Shown here one piece after another: positions 7,055 through 13,137 of a DNA stretch of 13,137 nt (its first letter is position 1; every line of letters starts with the position of its first letter). The notes below the pieces were generated by a model that searched no databases, was not told the DNA's origin, and worked only from the letters and a program-made list of their open reading frames with translations. Source of the stretch: an uncultured Muribaculaceae bacterium. Lineage in GTDB: Bacteria > Bacteroidota > Bacteroidia > Bacteroidales > Muribaculaceae. The stretch spans positions 1-13,137 of the forward strand of contig CAJUBM010000080.1 of assembly GCA_910584735.1 (NCBI GenBank). The letters run 5' to 3'. The translations under genes and the position numbers were made by a program.

Positions 7055-7195
7055 TTAGAGGACAACCTTTGTAGCCTTGTCGCCCTGCACCTTGATGAAG
7101 AGGCCGTTGGCGGGATTTGCCACGCGTACACCCTGGAGGTTGAAGTATTCAACGGGAGCATCGGCGTTGTCAGCCTCCACACCGTTGATGGCAGC
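7055..7195 (-). repeat. C-terminal sorting-like module, copy 1 (putative glycan-binding protein)
   Basis: This encodes residues about 249-294 and shares with copy 2 both protein sequence (DNADAPVEY, NLxGxRVxNPANG) and DNA blocks, for example GCCGTTGGCGGGATT at 7103-7117. The preserved nucleotide identity suggests a module spread or homogenised by recombination, or strong constraint on the tail. Confidence 0.6.
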
Positions 7196-7939
7196 ACCTG
7201 CGCCGGGGGTGTAGAAGAAAGCGTTGTCGATGGCGATGGTGTTACCCTCGCCGGAACCTCCGAGAACTACCATGTAGTTGCCCTTGGCGTTGTTGGTTGC
7301 CTCGTAGTTGGGAGTCTTGTTGTTCAGTTTGGCAAGGTCTGCCAGGGAGATGTCGATGGTCTGCCAGTCTTCGTTGGATGCTTTGCCTATGATAGGTGCA
7401 CCTTCAAAAGAGGTGCCCAGGGAGAAGTTCCATACACCCTTGTTGGCATCGCCGTGAACGTCGGGAAGCAACTGTATCTGGATACCTGCGGGGGCTCCTG
7501 CGCCTAATGAGGAATAGCTCATGTGGAAACGGGTCTCGGGTTTGAGGTCGAAGTCCACAGCTTTACATTCATCGGGGATGCAGTAGCCTGCTCCGGACCA
7601 TGTAGATGCTCCTACGATGAGTACGGTATAATCGAAGTCCATGTTTTCTTCATTCCAGCCCGGAGCGGGAGTCCCGGCGATTCCGGGGGTGAAGGTGTTG
7701 TCCCAGAAATAAAGCTCGCGGATTGTGGGGTCAGAGCCGTCACCTTCGGGCCATGCGGGAACCACGTTTCCGGCACCGAGCTGCTCGACGCTGTAATCGC
7801 TTATTGCGATAGCTACATATTTTGCATCGGGGTTTGCCTTGGCAACGTCTTCAACGTAGCCTGCGCCATCGATGTTGAACTGGGCTGATGCTCCGAGGGC
7901 CACTACGGCCATACCGGCGATAAGAGTAAACTTTTTCAT
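7055..7939 (-). CDS. secreted protein in the surface-glycan-binding-protein position, with C-terminal sorting-like tail
   Basis: I do not recognise this 294-residue protein as a named family. It has a cleavable signal peptide (residues 1-19, ending GASA before Gln20) and no lipobox. The mature region (about 21-245) is rich in beta-strand patterns and aromatic residues (ELYFWDNTF near 75-83, STWSGAGYC near 112-120, DWQTIDISLADL near 191-202, AIDNAFFY near 236-243), which suggests one or two beta-sandwich carbohydrate-binding modules. No catalytic motif is visible. Residues about 249-294 form a tail (DNADAPVEYFNLQGVRV) nearly the same as that of the GH16 encoded next, and they resemble type IX secretion sorting domains. 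Its place directly after susC-susD is where surface glycan-binding proteins are usually encoded. A binding role is therefore inferred from position and composition, not from homology. Confidence 0.65.
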   Translation of the reverse strand: MKKFTLIAGMAVVALGASAQFNIDGAGYVEDVAKANPDAKYVAIAISDYSVEQLGAGNVVPAWPEGDGSDPTIRELYFWDNTFTPGIAGTPAPGWNEENMDFDYTVLIVGASTWSGAGYCIPDECKAVDFDLKPETRFHMSYSSLGAGAPAGIQIQLLPDVHGDANKGVWNFSLGTSFEGAPIIGKASNEDWQTIDISLADLAKLNNKTPNYEATNNAKGNYMVVLGGSGEGNTIAIDNAFFYTPGAGAAINGVEADNADAPVEYFNLQGVRVANPANGLFIKVQGDKATKVVL

Positions 7940-7972
7940 AATCTGAAACTAAGTTTAAAGTTGATAAATGGG

Positions 7973-8000
7973 TTTGTTGTTTTTTTGTTTGTTGTTTTTG
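7973..8000 (-). promoter_or_regulatory. CAA-rich unstructured leader ahead of the putative glycan-binding protein
   Basis: The minus strand reads as repeated ACAAACA/AACAACAAA units with almost no G or T, roughly 35-60 bases before the start codon. A similar tract lies between susC and susD (about 9721-9739). Such tracts stay single-stranded. In a lineage that rarely uses Shine-Dalgarno pairing, they could help ribosome loading. That role is inference. Confidence 0.4.
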
Positions 8001-8009
8001 GAGGTTCTG

Positions 8010-8040
8010 ACTGCGTGGCCGCCACGCGCGGCCACGCAGT
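8010..8040 (-). promoter_or_regulatory. strong 12-base-pair hairpin after susD
   Basis: ACTGCGTGGCCG (8010-8021) and CGGCCACGCAGT (8029-8040) pair perfectly around a 7-base loop, 20 bases past the susD stop. On the minus strand it is followed by an A/C-rich, not U-rich, tract leading to the next gene, so it is not a standard terminator. It may stabilise the upstream susC-susD message or partly uncouple it from downstream genes. Confidence 0.65.
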
Positions 8041-8060
8041 TGATAATATGGGATTCTATA

Positions 8061-9671
8061 TTAATATCCGGGGTTCTGTTCCATGGCGTTGAGGTGGAGT
8101 TCCTCGAAGGGGATGGGCATAAGCTCGCATTTCCCTTTTATGAAGTTGGCCATCTCGGCGCGGGCTTCGGCTGATTCGGTGGGAGGATAGGTGCCGTGGT
8201 CCTTGTCAAGCACATCGTAGGCTATGCCCCAGCGCACGAGGTCGAACCAACGGTGGCCTTCCATAGCGAGTTCCACGCGGCGTTCATGGCGCAGGGCGCG
8301 GCGGAGGTCGTCGGTGTTGTCGCTGTAGCCGTTATATGCGGGGAACTCGGGGAGTGCGGTTGACGGATCGGCGGCGTTGGCGCGGGCACGGCTGCGTACT
8401 TCTTCGAGCGCCCATTTCACCTCGGTTGCCGACTTGCCTGCCTCGAGGGCGGCTTCCGCATATAGCAGCAGGGCATCTGCGGCGCGCATGATGGTGTAGT
8501 TCTTCGGCGAACGGGAGGCATGTTTGAGCGCGGGATAGCTCTGGGTGTCCCAGTCGTAGTAGGCATTCTTGAGGTTGAAGTAGGGTGAGCCGAGATATGT
8601 CACCTCGATGTTCTCAAGGTCTTGGTCGGAGGGGATGCCTATGGTATAGTCGCGGCGGGGGTCACCCTGTTCGAACTCGTTGTAGAGGTTGCGTGTGGGG
8701 TGGTTCCATCCCCATCCGGCGTCTGAACCCATGGAGGTGCCGCGCTGGCGGCAGAGGATGGTGGTGAATGTACCGCGAGTGGAGCCGAAGCCGACACCGT
8801 AGTCAGAAGTCTCCTCTATTATGTACTGCACCTCGAAGATGCTTTCCGGACCGTTCTCGGAGGCCTCCATGAAGTTGTCGAAATAGCGCCGGTTGAGTTT
8901 GTATTCCCCTGCGCGATACTGCTCGTCAACCCACTTCTTGCCCCATTTGTAGGCGTTTTCGTAGTCGTGGTTGTAGAGATATGCCTTGCAGAGCATGGCC
9001 TGCGCGGCACCCTTGGTAGCACGTCCGAGGTCATCCATGGGGAATTTGCTCTTGTTCCATAGCATTTTCTCGGCATTTTCGAAGTCGGAGACAATCTGGG
9101 CATAAACTTCGTCTACCGATGCGCGTTTCTGCTGCCAGCGGTCGGATGACTCGATAACCTCTGTAATCAGGGGCACTCCGCCGAACAGACGTACGAGCTG
9201 GAAGTAGTAGAGTCCGCGCAGGAAATATGCTTCGCCGAGGAGGCAGGTTTTGCGTTCGGCGCTCATCTCGGCATCGGGTTCGAGTTTCTCTACCTCGCGC
9301 AGTGCCAGGTTTGCGCGCGCTATACCTTGGTATTTTGCGCGGTAATAGTCGAGTACGATTCCGTTCGAGGGGTTTACCTTGTAGTTGTCGATGTCGTAGG
9401 CGTCAAGTCCGTCGGCTACACCTTGTCCCCCTTTGAGGGCATCGTCTGAGGCTATGTCGCCGAAGAACCATTCCGAGAAATAGGTGTCGTTGAATTCCCA
9501 TGCCAGGGGCACGTAGGCGGCGTTGACGGTCTGTATGCCCATAGCGCCTCCGATGTAGAAGTCTTCGAACTTGTTAACGCCCGGGGCATCCTCTTTCAGC
9601 CAGTCGTTGCACGAACTCAGCGAGAGGGCGGCTACCATGGCCAGTCCGATATTTAATATCTTGTTTTTCAT
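8061..9671 (-). CDS. SusD/RagB-family glycan-binding lipoprotein
   Basis: This 536-residue surface lipoprotein caps the SusC channel and binds the glycan for import. It has a type II signal with lipobox LSSC (acylated Cys21). This is followed by NDWLKED, in which the acidic K-E-D cluster resembles the Bacteroidetes lipoprotein export signal that sends lipoproteins to the cell surface. The family-typical TPR segment GEAYFLRGLYYFQLVRLFGG (about 146-165) is present, and the protein ends in the usual QNPGY. Tryptophans and tyrosines are frequent, as in SusD binding faces, but I cannot assign the binding residues. It lies directly after susC. It is the only product in the window with a convincing lipobox. 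Family assignment is firm and ligand specificity is inferred from context. Confidence 0.97.
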   Translation of the reverse strand: MKNKILNIGLAMVAALSLSSCNDWLKEDAPGVNKFEDFYIGGAMGIQTVNAAYVPLAWEFNDTYFSEWFFGDIASDDALKGGQGVADGLDAYDIDNYKVNPSNGIVLDYYRAKYQGIARANLALREVEKLEPDAEMSAERKTCLLGEAYFLRGLYYFQLVRLFGGVPLITEVIESSDRWQQKRASVDEVYAQIVSDFENAEKMLWNKSKFPMDDLGRATKGAAQAMLCKAYLYNHDYENAYKWGKKWVDEQYRAGEYKLNRRYFDNFMEASENGPESIFEVQYIIEETSDYGVGFGSTRGTFTTILCRQRGTSMGSDAGWGWNHPTRNLYNEFEQGDPRRDYTIGIPSDQDLENIEVTYLGSPYFNLKNAYYDWDTQSYPALKHASRSPKNYTIMRAADALLLYAEAALEAGKSATEVKWALEEVRSRARANAADPSTALPEFPAYNGYSDNTDDLRRALRHERRVELAMEGHRWFDLVRWGIAYDVLDKDHGTYPPTESAEARAEMANFIKGKCELMPIPFEELHLNAMEQNPGY

Positions 9672-9720
9672 TGGATGTCTATGTGATGTGGTCTATTGTC
9701 TAAACCTTGTACTCTTAACT

Positions 9721-9739
9721 GTTTGTTGTCTTTGTTGTT
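9721..9739 (-). promoter_or_regulatory. CAA-rich tract between susC and susD
   Basis: Just past the susC stop the minus strand reads AACAACAAAGACAACAAAC, closely resembling the tract ahead of the third gene of the locus. It sits about 50 bases before the susD start. No strong hairpin or promoter is visible in the 66-base gap, which fits co-transcription of susC and susD. Confidence 0.35.
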
Positions 9740-12700
9740 AGTAAGAGATGTTTACCCCGATGAGGAAGGAGCGGCTCTGGGGATAGTTGCCGTTGTCGAC
9801 ACCGCCGTTTACCTCGGGGTCGAAGCCTTTGTACTTCGTGGCGGTGAAGAGGTTCGAACCTTGCAGATATATGCGGCAGTTCTTGAAGCCGGCCTTCGAG
9901 ATAAGGTTCTCGGGAAGCGAGTAGCCGATCTGGAGATTCTTCAGACGCAGGTATGAACCGTTTTCCAGGAAACGGCTGGAGGGATATGAGGTGTTGAACG
10001 AGTTCTTAGGATTGGGAATCGAACCTTCGGGGTTGTCAACAGTCCATACATCCTTCATTGCCGGGGAGAGAACCGAGGTCATGCCTGTGCCTTCGAGACG
10101 TGAACGCTGGGCGTTGTAAATCTTGTTGCCGGCCACACCCTGGAAGAATACCTGGAGGTCGAAGTTCTTCCAATAGGCTCCGAGGTTGAGGCCGTAGTTT
10201 AGCCAGGGGATTGCCGAACCGAGGTCGGTGCGGTCGCCGTCGTCGATGCGGCCGTCGCCGTTGAGGTCGGCATAGATGGCATCGCCGGCATGGAAGGGGA
10301 TGTCTTCGGCAGTATAGCTGTTGGGCTTACCGGCGAAATAGTCGAGGGCCTCCTGGTCGGTGCGGAACACGCCTTCGTACTGATAACCCTTGAAGTAATA
10401 GAGCGGGTGTCCCTCTTCGATGTACTGTATCTCGTTTGCGGGATTGGCCGAACCGCCGTTTACCGCCGTGAGCTTGTTGTCGATGAACGATACGTTACCT
10501 GAGATAGAGTAGGAGAAATCGCGGCCTATCTGGTTGCGGTGTTCAAGCTGTATCTCGATACCTTGGTTGCGCACGTTTCCGACGTTTGCCATCGGCGCCC
10601 AGCGGTTCCCGACGTGTGCCGGTGCGGTAACGGTCATGAGCATGTCGTTTGTCTTGCGGATGAATCCGTCGATAGAACCTGTCAGGCGGTTGGAGAACAT
10701 GCCGAAGTCGATACCGGCAGAGATTTGTTCGGTGTTTTCCCAGTGGCCTCCGTTGTTGATCCATGTGAGGACGGTTGCTCCCTGTACGTAGGTCTGGGGC
10801 TGTCCGAAAGCGTAGCCGAGGAAGTAGGGCCCCGAGTTCTCTACCGCGAGGGTGAAGGCTGAATTGCCGATGTTGTCGTTACCTACCTTACCCCAGCCGA
10901 AGCGCACTTTCAGGTCGTTGAGCCAGTCTATATTCTTCATGAAGTTCTCTTGGGACATGCGCCATGCCAGCGAGAATGAGGGGAAATATCCCCATGAGTT
11001 CTCGGGGAACTTCGAGGAACCGTCGGCACGGAAATTCACCGTGGCCATGTATTTGTCCATGTAGGCGTAGTAGATACGGCCCAGCCAGGAGAAGCGGCGG
11101 TTGCGGCTTACGGAATCGGAGGGGCGGCCGAAGTCATCGGTAACCTGCGAGAGGTACCAGTTGCGTTCAACCGGGTTGAGGATGGTAGAGCCTGAGTTGC
11201 CGATGCCGTAGTAGGAGAACTCCTCGACGGTCTGGCCGGCCATTACAGAGAAGCTGTGGGGGCCGATTTCGCGGGCGTAGGTAAGGATGTTGTCAACGTT
11301 CCAGTTGTAGGTCTTGCCTATAGAGGAGGTCAGGAAGTTTTTGTCGCGTTTGTCGAAGGCCGATACCAGATAGGCGTCAGAGAAGCTCTTGTCGGTGCGG
11401 ACGTTATAGTCGAAGCCGTAGGTAGTTTTCCATGTCAGGTATTTTACCGGGGTAAGTTCGATGTACACGTTGCCTACAAAGCGCGAGGTGTTCGACTTGG
11501 GGTGGCTGTATTCCACCATAGAGAAGGGGTTGGTCACGTTTTTGAAGTTGGAGGACGCAGCAATCTGTCCGCTGATGTCCTCGCCGTTCTTGTTCACAGA
11601 CCCTGCGGGGTAGTGGGTGGGATCCCAGGGAGCCATCGCGAACGAAGCTGCCAGGATACCGGCCTCGGGCTGTGACGAGTTGTCGCCCGATTCGAAAGCG
11701 TTCTTTGCCACGCCTGCCATGAACGAGATGTTCTCACCTATCTTCATCCACGGGGTAGCTTTATAAGAGGTGTTCAGGCGTCCTGTGAAGCGTGAGTAGT
11801 CGGAGCCGATGAGTGTACCTTCCTGTTTGAACCAGCTTCCCGACATTGAGTAGGTGAACTGGTCGGAGCCGCCGTCAATCGAAAGGTGGTAGTTCTGTAT
11901 CATGCCCGTGCGGAACACTTCGTCCTGCCAGTCGGTGTCTACTGCGGAGTAGTCGAAGCCTGTAGGATTCTTCTCGGGGTCGTAGACGGTGGGGTAGTAG
12001 GGTGATGCCTTTACGCCCTGGTAGATTTCGAGCCATTTGTTGAACCCGTTCTCGGCATAGTATTTCTTGGATGCCTTGTTGCCGTTGATGGCTACATAGG
12101 TGTCGGCAAAGTCCTTGGCCCCCATTACGTCCAGCTTCTTGTGGCGAGACTCCCAGCCTACGTACATGTCGAAAGTGATGTTGGCGCGGTCGGCTTTTTT
12201 GCCGGACTTTGTAGTGACGAGGATTACGCCGTTGGCGCCTCGGGCACCGTAGATGGCGGCAGATGAAGCATCCTTGAGGATTTCGGTAGACTGTATGTCT
12301 GACGGGGACAGGAACGAGATGTCGTCGACAATCACGCCGTCCACTACATATATAGGTGAGGCGCCGTTGATTGTACCCACACCGCGTATGCGCACCTCGG
12401 CTGAAGCTCCGGGACGTCCTGTCAGAGAGTTCACCGTCACACCGGCTGCCTGCCCCTGGAGGGCGTTAGCCAGTGAGGCAGAGGGGGTTTTCTGGAGTTT
12501 GTCGGAAGCTACCGATGATACCGAGCCGGTGAGGTCGCTCTTCTTCATGGTGCCGTAGCCGATTGCCACTACCTCGTCAAGCATGTTGGAGCTTTTGAGC
12601 GACACATCGATTTTCCCGGCAGCGGTTACTTTACGGGTCTCCGTGTCGCAGCCCACGAATGAATATTTTATGGTCTGTCCCACTTTTGCATCGATGGTGT

Positions 12701-12878
12701 ATTCTCCATCGATGTTGGTCGACACGGCCACTGCGGGATTCTCCTTAATCTGCACTGTGGCGCCGATCATGGGTTCGCCGTCTTCGGCTGACGTAACGAC
12801 GCCCGTCACACGCACACTCTGGGCCGCCATTGGCAGCGCCAGCAGAAGAAGGAGCAAAAACAAGAAATGTTTTTTCAT
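9738..12878 (-). CDS. SusC/RagA-family TonB-linked outer membrane transporter
   Basis: This 1046-residue protein is a SusC-type outer membrane channel that imports oligosaccharides in a TonB-dependent way together with its SusD partner. The sequence shows a signal peptide (residues 1-20, ending AAQ), a carboxypeptidase-regulatory-like beta-sandwich (about 22-98, with GEPMIGATV), the SusC signature DEVVAIGYGT (101-110), a plug domain (about 113-228, with the signature GARGANGVILVTTKSGK), and then a long beta-barrel. A DLNGDGRIDDGD calcium-binding-like loop lies in the C-terminal third. The protein ends in RSFLIGVNISY, with the terminal aromatic residue expected of barrel proteins. Length and start match the family, and there is no frameshift. 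It is the first gene of the locus, 66 bases ahead of susD. The family assignment is secure. The beta-glucan oligosaccharide cargo is inferred only from the neighbouring enzymes. Confidence 0.97.
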   Translation of the reverse strand: MKKHFLFLLLLLLALPMAAQSVRVTGVVTSAEDGEPMIGATVQIKENPAVAVSTNIDGEYTIDAKVGQTIKYSFVGCDTETRKVTAAGKIDVSLKSSNMLDEVVAIGYGTMKKSDLTGSVSSVASDKLQKTPSASLANALQGQAAGVTVNSLTGRPGASAEVRIRGVGTINGASPIYVVDGVIVDDISFLSPSDIQSTEILKDASSAAIYGARGANGVILVTTKSGKKADRANITFDMYVGWESRHKKLDVMGAKDFADTYVAINGNKASKKYYAENGFNKWLEIYQGVKASPYYPTVYDPEKNPTGFDYSAVDTDWQDEVFRTGMIQNYHLSIDGGSDQFTYSMSGSWFKQEGTLIGSDYSRFTGRLNTSYKATPWMKIGENISFMAGVAKNAFESGDNSSQPEAGILAASFAMAPWDPTHYPAGSVNKNGEDISGQIAASSNFKNVTNPFSMVEYSHPKSNTSRFVGNVYIELTPVKYLTWKTTYGFDYNVRTDKSFSDAYLVSAFDKRDKNFLTSSIGKTYNWNVDNILTYAREIGPHSFSVMAGQTVEEFSYYGIGNSGSTILNPVERNWYLSQVTDDFGRPSDSVSRNRRFSWLGRIYYAYMDKYMATVNFRADGSSKFPENSWGYFPSFSLAWRMSQENFMKNIDWLNDLKVRFGWGKVGNDNIGNSAFTLAVENSGPYFLGYAFGQPQTYVQGATVLTWINNGGHWENTEQISAGIDFGMFSNRLTGSIDGFIRKTNDMLMTVTAPAHVGNRWAPMANVGNVRNQGIEIQLEHRNQIGRDFSYSISGNVSFIDNKLTAVNGGSANPANEIQYIEEGHPLYYFKGYQYEGVFRTDQEALDYFAGKPNSYTAEDIPFHAGDAIYADLNGDGRIDDGDRTDLGSAIPWLNYGLNLGAYWKNFDLQVFFQGVAGNKIYNAQRSRLEGTGMTSVLSPAMKDVWTVDNPEGSIPNPKNSFNTSYPSSRFLENGSYLRLKNLQIGYSLPENLISKAGFKNCRIYLQGSNLFTATKYKGFDPEVNGGVDNGNYPQSRSFLIGVNISY

Positions 12879-12931
12879 TGAGTGATTCAGGTAAATTTAA
12901 TGAGAGGTTTATTTTAATTCAGAGTATGTTC

Positions 12932-12953
12932 CCTCCGTGTATTCCCTCGGAGG
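12932..12953 (-). promoter_or_regulatory. 6-base-pair hairpin nearer the susC start
   Basis: CCTCCG (12932-12937) pairs with CGGAGG (12948-12953) around a 10-base loop, about 54 bases before the susC start codon. It is a modest stem by itself. It is listed because it is the second stem of the leader and repeats the CCTCCG motif. Confidence 0.35.
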
Positions 12954-12979
12954 CGTCCTTGCGGATTCCTTAGAGGGGG

Positions 12980-13013
12980 CGGCATCCGGGACGGAGGGGT
13001 GACCCGGATGCCG
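12980..13013 (-). promoter_or_regulatory. 11-base-pair hairpin in the susC leader
   Basis: CGGCATCCGGG (12980-12990) and CCCGGATGCCG (13003-13013) are perfectly complementary with a 12-base loop. The loop, read on the minus strand, is pyrimidine-rich and exposes a CCCTCCG motif. The same motif recurs in plus-strand sense at 12931-12937. There is no U-run on the minus strand, so a leader element is more likely than a terminator. Confidence 0.5.
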
Positions 13014-13114
13014 TTTGGGGTTGAGAGAGGCGGAGGTGCTGCTCCGAAAGGGGCCTTGTGGGATAACGTTGATAAATGCCAATAATACAGAAGGAGCCGA
13101 AGAGGTTCGCGGCC

Positions 13115-13135
13115 GGCAGCACCGATGGTGCTGCC
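13115..13135. other. perfect 9-base-pair hairpin at the right edge
   Basis: GGCAGCACC, a GAT loop and GGTGCTGCC form a perfect 9-base-pair stem at 13115-13135. Neither strand has a U-run next to it inside the window. It may be a terminator or repeat belonging to a gene outside the right edge, or part of the upstream regulatory region. The window ends 2 bases later, so it cannot be placed. Confidence 0.4.
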
Positions 13136-13137
13136 CC

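Larger units (their letters stand above)
12879..13137 (-). promoter_or_regulatory. structured upstream region and leader of susC
   Basis: These 259 bases contain no gene I can support. They hold inverted repeats at 13115-13135, 13031-13046, 12980-13013 and 12932-12953, followed by an A/T-rich, unstructured 40 bases before the susC start. The PUL promoter should be here or just beyond the window edge. The best -7-like match is TATTATTG on the minus strand (about 13090-13083), one mismatch from TAnnTTTG, but without a clear TTTG upstream. Confidence 0.45.

Noticed and set aside
7010..13064. CCTTGTGGGAT occurring in two intergenic regions (about 7010-7020 and 13054-13064)
   Set aside because: An 11-base repeat is expected several times by chance in a window of this size, and the flanks do not match.
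13083..13090. TATTATTG as a Bacteroidetes -7 promoter element for susC
   Set aside because: It is one mismatch from TAnnTTTG and no TTTG lies at the right distance upstream, so it is noted only as a weak candidate and not called as a promoter.

Overview
The window is a polysaccharide utilization locus (PUL) from a gut-type Bacteroidales bacterium, most likely Muribaculaceae or a close relative. The evidence for this assignment is a canonical SusC/SusD pair, a SusD lipobox followed by an acidic export signal, little use of Shine-Dalgarno sequences, moderately high GC, and C-terminal tails of the form 'VEYYNLxGxRVxNPANG', which I associate with that family. The family placement is inference. 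All eight supported genes lie on the minus strand, so the biological order runs from high to low coordinates.

Layout in transcription order: a structured leader (13137-12879); SusC-like TonB-dependent transporter (12878-9738); SusD-like lipoprotein (9671-8061); a hairpin and CAA-rich spacer; an unrecognised secreted protein in the surface-glycan-binding-protein position (7939-7055); a 314-base gene-free, hairpin-rich spacer (7054-6741); then a tight enzyme block of GH16 with a C-terminal sorting-like tail (6740-5646), a second GH16 without the tail (5641-4757), GH3 (4760-2478, 4-base overlap) and GH128-like (2452-950). A terminator-like hairpin (921-891) follows. Last is a SIMPL/DUF541 membrane-anchored protein (850-140), probably not part of the PUL. 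The left 139 bases hold no gene I can assign.

The enzymes fit a beta-1,3-glucan (laminarin, fungal or cereal beta-glucan) system. Endo-acting GH16 and GH128 enzymes would cut the polymer, SusC/SusD and the third protein would capture and import oligosaccharides, and GH3 would release glucose. Mixed-linkage glucan cannot be excluded for the GH16 pair. No regulator (HTCS, SusR-like or ECF sigma/anti-sigma pair) is inside the window.

The most interesting points are these. Only SusD has a convincing lipobox, whereas the putative glycan-binding protein, one GH16 and the GH128 end in type IX-secretion-like C-terminal tails. Two of those tails are so similar that the likeness extends to the DNA. 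The spacer between the transport and enzyme blocks holds at least four stem-loops, including two mutually exclusive ones, which suggests mRNA processing or differential expression of the two halves.
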